From Dehalococcoidia bacterium (lineage in GTDB: Bacteria; Chloroflexota; Dehalococcoidia; Lucifugimonadales; Lucifugimonadaceae): a DNA stretch of 64,000 nucleotides. Below, in pieces: positions 16,571 to 25,833 of this stretch; the first letter of the stretch is position 1, and each line of letters starts with the position of its first letter. Under the pieces are notes generated by a model that was given only the letters and a program-made list of their open reading frames with translations, made no database searches and was not told where the DNA came from. The DNA is taken from positions 1 through 64,000 of the forward strand of contig SHXW01000006.1 of the NCBI GenBank assembly GCA_009693115.1, given 5' to 3'. The translations under genes were made by a program, and so were the position numbers.

Positions 16571-16767
16571 TCACCGTACTCGCAAACGTCCTGCTCCGGC
16601 GAGAAGCCGCCGGGGGGCGTACCGGGCTCAGGACTGACCCCACTGTTGAAATAACCAGACAAATACGGGCTGGTCCGATTCTCCCCAAAACCCGCCCATG
16701 ATATTCCATATCCACCACTTCCCGTATCCTGTCCAACGTCCGTACCGGGGGATAGACAGGAGTGTCG

Positions 16768-17919
16768 ATGAAAATCTCGTCCGTGGAAGCCCTTGCCATA
16801 CGCATACCCGTTCAAGGAAAGGGCGAGGACACCCCTCCGGTTGAGAGCCACGGCCGTTACTACATAGACCGTTCCGCCTTCGTTTCCATCTACTCGAAAG
16901 ACATCGAGACGACAGTCGTCCGCATCCGCACCGATGACGGAACAACAGGCTACGGCGAGGCGCAGGCGCCCATCGCGCCCCGCGTCTGCAAGGCGATCAT
17001 TGAGGACATCGTCCGCCCGCTCGTTGTCGGCCGCGACCCTTTTGATGCCGAAGCCATCTGGACGCGCTGTTACGGCGCGATGCGGGAGCGTGGCCACCCT
17101 ACGGGCTTCTATGTGGACGCGCTGGCTGGGGTGGACATCGCCCTTTACGACATCATGGGCAAAGCCACAGGGAAACCCGCGCATAGACTTCTCGGCGGCC
17201 GCTACCGAGACGCGGTCGAGATCTACGCCGGCATCGGCGGCACCGACACGCAGAAAGTCGCTGATGAAGCTGCGGAGCATGTCGGCTACGGCTACCGCGC
17301 CCTGAAACTCCATCTCCTGCTTGACCGCGATCGCGTTGTGGAAATCGTCCGCGCCGTTCGGGATCGGGTCGGCCCCTCCATACAGATCATGGTTGACGTC
17401 CACACCCGTCACACCGTCACTGGCGCGATTGAGCTTGGCCGCCGGTTGGAAGAGCTCGACGTGCGCTGGCTCGAATCGCCCACCGCACCCGAAGATATCC
17501 CGGGTCAGGCAGAGATAGCCCGCGCCCTGGACATGCCTGTGGCTATAGGGGAGTGGAGCCGCACCCGTTACGAGATGCGGGAGGCCTTTGAACGCCGCGC
17601 CTTTGACATCGTGATGCCGGACATCGCCCGCACCGGACTCACAGAGGGCAAACGCATCGCTGCGCTTGCCGACACCTACAACATCCCCATTTCTCCACAC
17701 ATTGGCCGCGGCGGCATCATTTCAGTCGCGGCCTCAGTTCAATACTCCGCCGCCATTCCCAACTTCATGGTTCTCGAGCACTCTCACCGTGACCACACCA
17801 TCAAACAGGCCATATTGAAAACACCTTACGGCCCCGTGAACGGTTCATTCCGGGTAACAGACGCTCCTGGCCTCGGCCTGGATATTTCAGACTCCGCCCT
17901 TGAAAAATACGCCATCTGA
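16768..17919 (+). CDS. Enolase-superfamily sugar-acid dehydratase with complete active site
   Basis: This 383-residue protein of the mandelate racemase group has ligands D210 (in MVDVHT), E236 (LESP) and E262 (GEW). H212, K180 (in RALKLH) and the His of ISPHIGRGG are the likely acid/base residues, so unlike the homolog at 1234 the site looks complete. The general fold resembles rhamnonate and galactarate dehydratases. ATG 16768 has AGGAG five bases upstream; a GTG two codons earlier overlaps the ribosome site and is less likely. The FGGY kinase follows 23 bases downstream in the same direction, so the pair probably acts on one sugar acid or on its products. Confidence 0.9.
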   Translation: MKISSVEALAIRIPVQGKGEDTPPVESHGRYYIDRSAFVSIYSKDIETTVVRIRTDDGTTGYGEAQAPIAPRVCKAIIEDIVRPLVVGRDPFDAEAIWTRCYGAMRERGHPTGFYVDALAGVDIALYDIMGKATGKPAHRLLGGRYRDAVEIYAGIGGTDTQKVADEAAEHVGYGYRALKLHLLLDRDRVVEIVRAVRDRVGPSIQIMVDVHTRHTVTGAIELGRRLEELDVRWLESPTAPEDIPGQAEIARALDMPVAIGEWSRTRYEMREAFERRAFDIVMPDIARTGLTEGKRIAALADTYNIPISPHIGRGGIISVAASVQYSAAIPNFMVLEHSHRDHTIKQAILKTPYGPVNGSFRVTDAPGLGLDISDSALEKYAI

Positions 17920-17942
17920 TCCCCTTTCCCGCTGAGGCGCCC

Positions 17943-19439
17943 ATGCACGAACATGAACCCCTCGTCCTTGCCATAGACACCGGCACATCTTCGATCAAAG
18001 CCGGTTTGTACGACACCAACGCTCATCCCATCCCCGGCACTGAAGCGCGCGTGCCCAATGCCATCAGGACAGCCGCGGACGGAACTGCTGAGCAGGATGC
18101 GGAACCCCTGGCCCGCGCGGTTGATGAGGCCGTGGACGGCGTCCTCGCCGCGGCAGGGGACCGCGCCCGCTACATCGCGGGCGTCGGGCTTGACAGCATG
18201 GCCAGCACTTTCCTTGGCCTTGATGCCCGCGGGCGGGTCGTCACGCCCGTTTACCTTTACTCGGACACACGCGCCGGACCCGATGTGGAGCAGCTCAGAC
18301 GTGAACTGGACGAACCCGCAGTCTATGAGCGCACCGGCTGTCCCCAGCACGTCTCATATCTGCCCGGCCGCGTCAGGTGGCTCCGGCGTACGCAACCGGC
18401 GCTGGCAGCGAAAGTTGCCGCCTGGTGCGATGTGCCCACGTACCTGTACCGCCGCTGGACGGGCAGGCGGGACATACCTTGCAGTCACTCCATAGCCTCA
18501 TGGAGCGGCCTCCTCAACCGCCACACAATGAAATGGGACCAGGACCTCCTGCGCCATATCGGGCTTGATGAAACCCTGTTGCCTGCCGTGGTTCCGTACT
18601 CCAGCCCGATTGCCGGCCTCTGTCCGGAATATGCACGGCGGTGGCCCGCTCTGAAAGACACTCCCTTCCTGTTGGGAGTTGGTGACGGGTTCTCGGCGAA
18701 CGTTGGAGGAGGATGCGCCTCGGCAGATAGAGTCGCGCTCACAATCGGCACCACAGCCGCAATGCGAGCCGTCGTCCACGGCACTCCTGAACGAGTCCCT
18801 CCGGGCCTATGGGCTTACCGCCAGCACCCTGATTTCACCCTGGTGGGCGGCGCATTCAGTGAAGGCGGCAACGTCCTTCTCTGGGCGAAAGACACCCTGA
18901 AGCTACCCCCTACGGAACAGTGGGACGAAACACTGTCTAAACTCCCGCCAGCCGCTCATGGCTTGAACGTCCTGCCATTCATCGCAGGCGAACGTGCCAC
19001 CGGATGGTCCATGAACGCGTCTGGCGTCATCCATGGCTTGCGTGTCTCGACCACTCCTGTCGAAATCCTCCAGGCGTGCATGGAGGCCATCGCCTGTCGC
19101 GTCAGCCTCGTTGCGTCCCTTCTCCTGCCTGAACTTGGTGCAAAGCCGGAGATCATAGCAACGGGGGGCGCCATCACCGGGTCGCGCTACTGGCTTCAGC
19201 TCATGGCCGACGCCCTCCAGATGCCCGTCAAAGTCTCAGGTGAGGGGCAGGACACCAGCCGCGGTACTGCGATTCTGGCACTGCATGCTCTCAGGCTGTG
19301 GCCCGGCCTCGACCACGTCCCGCCTGTAATCAGCGCGACGTTTCAGCCCGATCCCGCGAAGGCTGGCCTTTACGGTGACATGGCAGGTCGGCAGAAGCGA
19401 CTCTACGGGCAGGTCATGGGACAGCCGCGGTTCGGATGA
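17943..19439 (+). CDS. FGGY-family carbohydrate kinase, gluconokinase-like
   Basis: This 498-residue kinase has two actin-like domains. The N-terminal phosphate loop is LAIDTGTSSIKAGLYD, the catalytic Asp is in LLGVGDGFSANVGGG (around residue 245), and the ATP-binding motifs are ALTIGTTAAMR and IIATGGAITGSRYWLQLMADAL. RTGCPQHVSYLPGRVRWL and CSHSIASWSGLL match the gluconate-type FGGY kinases better than xylulokinases. It would make 6-phosphogluconate, the substrate of the Gnd encoded just beyond on the opposite strand. Start ATG 17943 follows GAGG. Substrate specificity is inferred. Confidence 0.85.
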   Translation: MHEHEPLVLAIDTGTSSIKAGLYDTNAHPIPGTEARVPNAIRTAADGTAEQDAEPLARAVDEAVDGVLAAAGDRARYIAGVGLDSMASTFLGLDARGRVVTPVYLYSDTRAGPDVEQLRRELDEPAVYERTGCPQHVSYLPGRVRWLRRTQPALAAKVAAWCDVPTYLYRRWTGRRDIPCSHSIASWSGLLNRHTMKWDQDLLRHIGLDETLLPAVVPYSSPIAGLCPEYARRWPALKDTPFLLGVGDGFSANVGGGCASADRVALTIGTTAAMRAVVHGTPERVPPGLWAYRQHPDFTLVGGAFSEGGNVLLWAKDTLKLPPTEQWDETLSKLPPAAHGLNVLPFIAGERATGWSMNASGVIHGLRVSTTPVEILQACMEAIACRVSLVASLLLPELGAKPEIIATGGAITGSRYWLQLMADALQMPVKVSGEGQDTSRGTAILALHALRLWPGLDHVPPVISATFQPDPAKAGLYGDMAGRQKRLYGQVMGQPRFG

Positions 19440-19448
19440 GAGCTGCGG

Positions 19449-19685
19449 TTACCTGCTCCGCCGCTCTTCCATCTGCCGCTCCCGGCGTTCGCTTGTGACC
19501 CGGACAAGCACCGCCCGCACCGCCTCAATAGCATCATCCCCCGGCGCATCGTCGAAGGATGCCGCCATGGCCGCGTCAATCCACTCCCCCAGCATTTCGT
19601 GGAGAGATTTCAATTCGCTCACGCTGAGCATCGCCGGATCCAGGCTGGAAATGTCCGGCAATTCAGGCAGGGCAAAGGCACACAT
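19449..19685 (-). CDS. Small hypothetical protein downstream of gnd
   Basis: This 78-residue protein reads MCAFALPELPDISSL and then an acidic helical middle with Glu/Asp-rich stretches, ending in an Arg/Glu-rich tail (RRERQMEERRSR). A GGAG site lies nine bases before the start, and the gene begins 33 bases after the gnd stop on the same strand, so it is probably co-transcribed. No family is recognised. The charged ends and lack of hydrophobic segments suggest a small soluble protein. Confidence 0.5.
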   Translation of the reverse strand: MCAFALPELPDISSLDPAMLSVSELKSLHEMLGEWIDAAMAASFDDAPGDDAIEAVRAVLVRVTSERRERQMEERRSR

Positions 19686-19718
19686 CGCGCTAGCTCCAGC
19701 AAGATCACCCGGCCGTGA

Positions 19719-20627
19719 TCAAAGCGCCTTCTTCACCGCGTGGCCGCCAAACTTCTGCCTCATCGCCGCCAGCACACGGCCCCCAAGCGGGTTTTCCTGC
19801 CTGGACCTGAACCGGGCCTGCAGCGCCGCCGTGATCACAGGCGCAGGCACCGCCAGGTCAACCGACTCCTGCACTGTCCACCGTCCCTCACCCGAATCGT
19901 CCACATACGAAGTCAGCGACTCCAGCCCGGCGTCCTCCTTCAGGGCCGCGGCCGTCAGGTCCAGCAGCCAGGACCTCACCACGCTCGAGTACCGCCAGTT
20001 CTCCGCAACCGCCGCCAGGTCCAGGTTGAGCTCCTTTTTCGCAGCGAGCAGCTCAAACCCCTCCGCGAACGCCTGCATCATCCCGTATTCGATGCCGTTG
20101 TGCACCATCTTCACGTAATGCCCGGCCCCGCTCGGGCCCGCGTACAAAAAGCCGTGATTGTCCCCTGGCGCGAGCGTCTGAAAGACCGGCAGGTTCCGCT
20201 CGAAGGCCGCTTTGCTCCCACCGACGGTCAGGCAGTATCCGTTCTCAAGCCCCCATATCCCCCCGCTCGTGCCCACATCGAGAAAATCGACGCCCACAGC
20301 CGCTGCCGTCAGCGCGCGGCGCTGCGACTCCTTGTAGTTCGAATTGCCGCCGTCTATGAGTGTGTCGCCCTTCGAAAGTAGCCCCGTCAGAGCGGCCACC
20401 GTGTTTTCGGTCACTTCACCTGCAGGCACCATCACCCAGAAAGTACGCGGGGCTTTCAGCCGCTTTACCACGTCTTCGAGAGACGCCGCCGCCTCTGCGC
20501 CCTTCGCCGCCGATGCCACTACTGCCGACGCGCTCGCATCAAACACGGTGACATGGTGTCCGCCGCGCAACAACCGCTCCGCCATATTGCCGCCCATGCG
20601 GCCCAGTCCGACCATCCCTATCTGCAT
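19719..20627 (-). CDS. gnd: 6-phosphogluconate dehydrogenase, decarboxylating, short form
   Basis: This 302-residue enzyme oxidises and decarboxylates 6-phosphogluconate to ribulose 5-phosphate. The Rossmann motif is MQIGMVGLGRMGGNMAERL, and substrate residues lie in LIDGGNSNYKESQRRA and VDFLDVGTSGGIWGLENGYCLTVGG. The catalytic Lys and Asn are in AGHYVKMVHNGIEYGMMQAFAEGFE. The length fits the bacterial short GndA-like class rather than the 470-residue form. ATG 20627 has GGAGCG upstream; a longer frame adds 20 residues without support. It sits at the distal end of the pentose phosphate run, facing the FGGY kinase. Confidence 0.95.
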   Translation of the reverse strand: MQIGMVGLGRMGGNMAERLLRGGHHVTVFDASASAVVASAAKGAEAAASLEDVVKRLKAPRTFWVMVPAGEVTENTVAALTGLLSKGDTLIDGGNSNYKESQRRALTAAAVGVDFLDVGTSGGIWGLENGYCLTVGGSKAAFERNLPVFQTLAPGDNHGFLYAGPSGAGHYVKMVHNGIEYGMMQAFAEGFELLAAKKELNLDLAAVAENWRYSSVVRSWLLDLTAAALKEDAGLESLTSYVDDSGEGRWTVQESVDLAVPAPVITAALQARFRSRQENPLGGRVLAAMRQKFGGHAVKKAL

Positions 20628-20867
20628 TTCAGATCGCTCCTGTGGTGCCTGCTTCTGCGCTGATGGATGCCACCCTGCCCCAGCCACATCTAATCAAATC
20701 TGGGAGGAAATATCGGCGATCGCTACTTTAAACCACCCTGATGAGTTCATACCCTGTCTCTCATGGAGAGGGTTGGGTGAAGGCACGAAGACCGGTGTGT
20801 TTGCCGATGTTGTTGTCACAGTATCGTCCCATTGGAAGGGGAGCCACTCGTGCCGGAGGTTGGTGCC

Positions 20868-21614
20868 TCAAAGCACAAGATCCTCTTTCAACCTCCTCGC
20901 CACTGCATCTCCCACCCTCGCCGGTTCATACACCACCCAATTCTGGTCAATATCTCTCCGCGCCCGAAGCGCGTCCCTAGAAAACTCCGTCGCAACGCAC
21001 ACCCAGCGTGCTCCGGATGCCACCGCGGCAGCAAGCCCCACAGGCGAATCCTCGATTATCACCGACTCCTCAGGCTGCACTCTCAGTTCCTTCATCGTCA
21101 ACAGGTAGATCTCCGGGTCTGGTTTTGCATGTTTCGCCATGTCCCGGCCAATCACAAGGTCAAGCAGGTCGAGTACACCCAGTGCGGCCAGCACCCGCCG
21201 CGCCTCGTCCGTGTATGAAGAGGTAGCCACCGCCACCTTCCTGCCCGCCGCCTTTTGCGCCCGCAATACCGTCAGGTTGTGCTCATACCTGTTGGCCCGT
21301 ATGGCCTCCGGGGTCCCCACGCGAGCCCGGTAGACGTCCATCCTGAGCCGGTGCAGAGCCTGCCACGTGCCGGACTCTCCGGGCAGTGATGGCGAGGCGC
21401 GTTTAACCGCATCTTCAAGGTCAAGCTCGGCGAGCATCCGGAGCGACACCGCCTCGTCCGTGCTTCCCACGAGGATCTTGTACAGCGAGATGGCGCGGGC
21501 GTCCGGCGCGGGCAGTCCGAGAAGCCGTTGCGAAACGAGCGCGTACGCCTTCGCCTTCATCTCCTCTGTCTCGACCAGCGTCCCGTCAAGGTCGAATATG
21601 AACGCTTTGATCAC
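20868..21614 (-). CDS. HAD-superfamily sugar-phosphate phosphatase or phosphoglucomutase-like
   Basis: This 248-residue haloacid dehalogenase-fold protein has motif I FIFDLDGTLVETEE, motif II VAVATSSYTDEA, and the motif III Lys with motif IV in KHAKPDPEIYLL and VIIEDSPVGLAAAVASGA. A helical cap lies between motifs I and II. Relatives are beta-phosphoglucomutases and phosphosugar phosphatases. GTG 21614 is the start, as no ATG precedes motif I. The position between gnd and the aldolase-like gene suggests it processes a sugar phosphate of the same pathway, possibly clearing side products. Confidence 0.85.
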   Translation of the reverse strand: MIKAFIFDLDGTLVETEEMKAKAYALVSQRLLGLPAPDARAISLYKILVGSTDEAVSLRMLAELDLEDAVKRASPSLPGESGTWQALHRLRMDVYRARVGTPEAIRANRYEHNLTVLRAQKAAGRKVAVATSSYTDEARRVLAALGVLDLLDLVIGRDMAKHAKPDPEIYLLTMKELRVQPEESVIIEDSPVGLAAAVASGARWVCVATEFSRDALRARRDIDQNWVVYEPARVGDAVARRLKEDLVL

Positions 21615-21699
21615 AAGTGAACTCTAGGAGGCATGGGAGAGTCGCATCGGGCATCCAACAGGTGTGGGTCGCGGGCCGTACACCGCCAGCACGCCTTGC

Positions 21700-22644
21700 T
21701 CAGGCGACACCCGAAGCCCGTTTCGTTTCCGTGTATAAGTCCCAGACCTTTCTCACATAACCCGCGATCGGCTGTACGGCAGCTTCGCGGCCGATCAAGC
21801 CCTGATGGAGGCGGGTGAGTGTAGAAAAATAGGCATCCGGCCCAACCAGCACCCCGCCCACTCCCACCACCCTCGCCGCCAGCCGGACTAGCGACCGATC
21901 TTCCCGTGATGGCCCGGGCGTTATCCTCCCAGGGTTTATTTCTGCTCCCACTTCAAACCACACCGTGACATTTTTCCGGTCATCCACGTGCGCCTGTGCC
22001 GCAACTGTCGCTGCCGCAAGCTCATCCAGCGGTGGGACACAGACCCACACCGCAGGCTCGATGGACGCGTCCTGAAGCTCCCGCATGGCCTCAATCAACA
22101 ACTGCGCTCTCAGCGCCGATATCGCCGTACCGCCTGTGGCAGTGGTCTGCTCAAGAGATGCCGACGGCGCAAGCTCTATCGCCAGTTGTTTCCCTGCGTC
22201 CCGGCAGCGCGACGCAAGCGTGCGCAAATGTTCCTGAACGTTCTGCTTCACCGGTGCAGGGTCGGCGAAGTTGTACCCCACGCGAACGGCAGCAAATTTC
22301 GCGTTCAGCTTCGTGATTAGGCTCCATGCATCTGCGGTCGCATCTAGCGACAACCTGGCTGGGAGAGGGCCGGGCTTCTCCATAGACACGGCAACTTCGA
22401 ACGATACCGCCCGCGCCTTCAGCAGCGCTCCCTCACCCAGGTCGGCGTCCGCCCACAAAACCACGTCCCCTTTAGGCACGCCCTTTTCAACCGCCCTCGC
22501 CAGCCCGTCGAGGACAGTCAGCTTGAGCAAGGCCGCTTCTTGCCGGTCCCTGGCTGATGGCTTCTCGCCGCTTCCCACAAGCTCCCGGCAGAAGTCAACC
22601 CTGTTGTCTATACCTATAGCTAGGACAGCGCTTGTCTCAATCAC
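21700..22644 (-). CDS. TIM-barrel aldolase-like protein (DUF2090-like)
   Basis: This 314-residue protein resembles the DUF2090 / tagatose-bisphosphate aldolase-like barrel. It has an N-terminal AIGIDNRVDFCREL, a middle VVLWADADLGEGALLKARA followed by EVAVSMEKPGP, and RVGYNFADPAPVKQNVQEHLRTLASRCRDAGKQLAIEL, a stretch that matches the barrel strand-helix order. No unambiguous catalytic Lys could be assigned. It lies between tal-pgi and the HAD gene, so a role in cleaving or forming a sugar phosphate is plausible. The family assignment rests on recalled motif similarity only. Confidence 0.5.
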   Translation of the reverse strand: MIETSAVLAIGIDNRVDFCRELVGSGEKPSARDRQEAALLKLTVLDGLARAVEKGVPKGDVVLWADADLGEGALLKARAVSFEVAVSMEKPGPLPARLSLDATADAWSLITKLNAKFAAVRVGYNFADPAPVKQNVQEHLRTLASRCRDAGKQLAIELAPSASLEQTTATGGTAISALRAQLLIEAMRELQDASIEPAVWVCVPPLDELAAATVAAQAHVDDRKNVTVWFEVGAEINPGRITPGPSREDRSLVRLAARVVGVGGVLVGPDAYFSTLTRLHQGLIGREAAVQPIAGYVRKVWDLYTETKRASGVA

Positions 22645-22799
22645 ATGTCTTGAACCATTCTCAGACAGCCATTCCAGGGGGGCCTTGTTTCAAATGTCCG
22701 AACGAGGTGGCGGACTGGAACGTAACCACCACCCAACCCATCTCGCAATGCCATTGGCACTTACCACTCACCGAGAGAGGGCAAGTGCGAGGGCACTCA

Positions 22800-25610
22800 T
22801 CAAATCCTCCATGCCTCGCCCAATGCCGCCAATTCTGCCACCGGGTTGACGCCATGCTCGCTGGCACCCAGGTTCACGAAGGCAGCGCGGACACCACGGT
22901 CCCGGAGTGCCTGCACATCACCTGACGCCTGTGCCCGCAGGAGCCTCGCCATCCGCTGTGCCTTCCCGTCGCGCCCTGGCACAGTGTCCATCACAAGCAC
23001 CAGCGCCATGCACGAGTCCGGCCCCCCCTTGTGCAACTGTCCGGTTGAATGCAGGTATCTCGGGCCGTAACCGAATGTCGTCGCCATCCTCGTCCGCCCG
23101 GTGATCCCTTCACGCAGGCCAGCGATTGCCCGCGCAAAATCGTCGGACTCCGGCACATAAGCCAGAACTGCTACATAGTCCCTTGAACGGCGCTGCCTCA
23201 ACATCTGTTCCAGCGCGTGCGCCAGCCCTACCTCCGGGACAGCGGCGGCCCAACCGCGTTTCAACTCCTCGGAGGTCCTGGCCTTCGCAGACGCCACTTC
23301 AGGTTCGTCAAACGGATATACGCCGAGGCAGTTGGCCGCAACCGCCGTCGCGAACTCCCATTTGAAGAACTCTGCCTGCAACTCGTACTTGTCCTCAAGC
23401 GAAATCCTGATCACAGGCGCGCCTGATGCTTCAAGCCTGTCCACCAGAGCGTCCTCTGCTTGCGCTGCGCCGCCCTGCAGGCGGAGGTAGACGAAGACCC
23501 TGTCCGCGCCGTACGCGGCGGGGCTGTATAGATGTTCATCCACCACCGGCACTACTCCGCTCCCGTTCTTGGCGAGCGACTCCGCGAGCATCTGTTCCAC
23601 CCACATGGCCAACGTCATCAATGGCGGAGGCGCGATAAAGGTCACCTTGTCTTTGCCGCTCTGAGCCAGCACCGCAAGTGAAACCCCCAGCTTTACGCCT
23701 GGGTTCTGAGAAGCTGGCCCCTTGCAAAGCTCCGCCATGCGAGTGGATGCCGCTGCCTTTCGTAGATCAGCACCCATCAAAGCGGCGGGCAATAACCCTG
23801 CTTCCGACAGTGCCGAAAACCTGCCACCCACGTCTGGCGGCGCGGAAAACACTCGCCTGAACTCCGTCAGTCGCTCCCCCAGCGGTGTGCCAGCGTCCGT
23901 AATCGCTACAAACTGGCGGGACGCGTCCTTCGTCCCGTGTTCCGCCAACAACTGTCTGCACGCCTGTTCGAGTTCGATAACTTCTATGGTCGTGCCTGAT
24001 TTGCTCGCGACCACGAACAGAGTCCGGCCAAGTGAAGACCCGCCCCGGCCCCGCATGGTGTTCAGTCTTGCCTGGACGGTTTCAGGCTCGACAGTGTCCA
24101 GCACCGTCAGCGCATAAGGCGGCGCCAACACGTCTCGAATGGCCTCCGCGGCCGCTGACGATCCCCCCATCCCGATCAGGACTGTATTGTCGAATCCTTC
24201 ACTGCGCACCTGCCCGGCAAATGAGACCATCTCAGCGCCCCGCTCTGCGGCTGTCGCCGGGAGTGCCAGCCACCCGAGCCGGTCCTTGGCCCTGGCAGAC
24301 CCCGCGGGCGGCAAGGGCCACACCGACTCATCCCTGTCCCAGATGCGCCGGATCACCTGTTCCCTTTCGACGCGCTCCATCTCTGCCTCTACCGCGCCCG
24401 CCGCCTGCCCGAACGAATAGCGGTCGCCTGACACATGCTCCGACGCGGGAACGGGTGGGGCATGCTGACCCACACCCGGCTTCGGTAGCGAAGACAGCCT
24501 CGCCAGTTTGTCCTCTATCTGCTTCAGCAGCTTGTCGTACGAATCCGCGAACGCCTTCACACCCGCTGTCAGCAGATCGTCTGTGATCCCATCCAGCGAA
24601 ATCCCTAGATCGGCAAGCTGCTGGACCTGGAGATGCGCTTCACGGACACCCTTTGTCAATGAACCCGATGGGTTGCCGTGCTCAAGGAATGCAGTCAGGG
24701 TCGCCTGAGGTACTGTATTCACCGTGTCAGGGCCGATCAGTCCGTCCACGTACATAGTGTCTGGCAGCTTCGGGTTCTTTGTGCTTGTCGAGGCCCACAG
24801 CGGTCTCTGCGCCTGCACCTCCGCCTCGCGGAGGTCCCACAGGGACTGTCCGTGGAACAGCTTCTCGAACTCCGCATACGCCAGTTTCGCGTTTGCTATG
24901 CCGATCTTGCTTTTCAACTGCTCTGGATCCACGCCAACCACCGTCTTCGGCGGCTTTTCCAGCAGCCTGTCAGCTGCAGTGTCCACCCGGCTCACGAAGA
25001 AGGACGCCACTGAGGCGATGTGCCCTGGTGAGGCACGGCCAGCCGCGATATAGTCCCGCAGCCCCGCGATGTACGCTTCCGCTGACTGCCTGTACGCCGA
25101 GATCGAAAACAGTAGCGTGACGTTCACGTTGATACCCTCGCCAATGAGGGTGCGGACCGCCGGGATGCCCTCCGGCGTGCCAGGGACCTTGATCATCACG
25201 TTCGGTCGCCCGATGGACTTGAACAGGCGCCGCGCTTCTTCGATAGTCCCCGCTGTGTCCCGCGCCAGCTTCGGGCTGACCTCGATGCTTACATATCCGT
25301 CCTTTGTCCCAGTGCGGACATACACCTTGCGCAGCACGTCCGCGGCATCCCTGATGTCATCAACCGCCAGCCCTTCGAAGATGCGCCGGACATCACCGCC
25401 AGAGTGTGCGAACTGCGTTAGAGCCTCGTCATAGGACGCGCCTTCGGATAGTGCCTTTTCAAAAATCGAAGGGTTCGACGTCACGCCTGAAATGCCAGTC
25501 TCCACCATCCGCGCCAGTTCCCCGGACTTGATCATGTCCCTGCTGATCGAATCTAGCCAGATGGACTGTCCCAGGGCATTTGCCTGCTTGATCGCATTCG
25601 CAGGAGGCAT
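22800..25610 (-). CDS. tal-pgi: Bifunctional transaldolase / glucose-6-phosphate isomerase fusion
   Basis: This 936-residue fusion joins two non-adjacent steps of the pentose phosphate cycle. Residues 1-370 are transaldolase: IWLDSISRDMI, GVTSNPSIF, the Schiff-base Lys in PNVMIKVPGT, and FFVSRVDTAADRLL. Residues 400-936 are phosphoglucose isomerase with VLIGMGGSSAAAEAI, FVVASKSGTTIEV and a C-terminal HSTGQLHKGGPD. The fused form is known in Chloroflexi, actinobacteria and cyanobacteria. ATG 25610 begins MPPANAIKQ. The neighbours are RpiB and transketolase, so sugar phosphates can be recycled to fructose 6-phosphate and glucose 6-phosphate. Confidence 0.95.
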   Translation of the reverse strand: MPPANAIKQANALGQSIWLDSISRDMIKSGELARMVETGISGVTSNPSIFEKALSEGASYDEALTQFAHSGGDVRRIFEGLAVDDIRDAADVLRKVYVRTGTKDGYVSIEVSPKLARDTAGTIEEARRLFKSIGRPNVMIKVPGTPEGIPAVRTLIGEGINVNVTLLFSISAYRQSAEAYIAGLRDYIAAGRASPGHIASVASFFVSRVDTAADRLLEKPPKTVVGVDPEQLKSKIGIANAKLAYAEFEKLFHGQSLWDLREAEVQAQRPLWASTSTKNPKLPDTMYVDGLIGPDTVNTVPQATLTAFLEHGNPSGSLTKGVREAHLQVQQLADLGISLDGITDDLLTAGVKAFADSYDKLLKQIEDKLARLSSLPKPGVGQHAPPVPASEHVSGDRYSFGQAAGAVEAEMERVEREQVIRRIWDRDESVWPLPPAGSARAKDRLGWLALPATAAERGAEMVSFAGQVRSEGFDNTVLIGMGGSSAAAEAIRDVLAPPYALTVLDTVEPETVQARLNTMRGRGGSSLGRTLFVVASKSGTTIEVIELEQACRQLLAEHGTKDASRQFVAITDAGTPLGERLTEFRRVFSAPPDVGGRFSALSEAGLLPAALMGADLRKAAASTRMAELCKGPASQNPGVKLGVSLAVLAQSGKDKVTFIAPPPLMTLAMWVEQMLAESLAKNGSGVVPVVDEHLYSPAAYGADRVFVYLRLQGGAAQAEDALVDRLEASGAPVIRISLEDKYELQAEFFKWEFATAVAANCLGVYPFDEPEVASAKARTSEELKRGWAAAVPEVGLAHALEQMLRQRRSRDYVAVLAYVPESDDFARAIAGLREGITGRTRMATTFGYGPRYLHSTGQLHKGGPDSCMALVLVMDTVPGRDGKAQRMARLLRAQASGDVQALRDRGVRAAFVNLGASEHGVNPVAELAALGEAWRI

Positions 25611-25833
25611 GTCTCTTGTCCCTCAATGTCAACTCGATGGGGCAGGGAACAGGTCCACTGGCCCGGTGCCATCCTAGCCAACTCGGAGCTTTAGTGCGAG
25701 ACCCCAATCCATGTAAAAGCAGTGCGGCGGGACTTCTCCCGCCGCACACTGATCCTGAATTCCTTACGCCTCTTCGATCCAGGCAAAGGCCGACCCATGA
25801 CCCTTTCCTTTGCCTGAGAGGGGATCGATTCGC

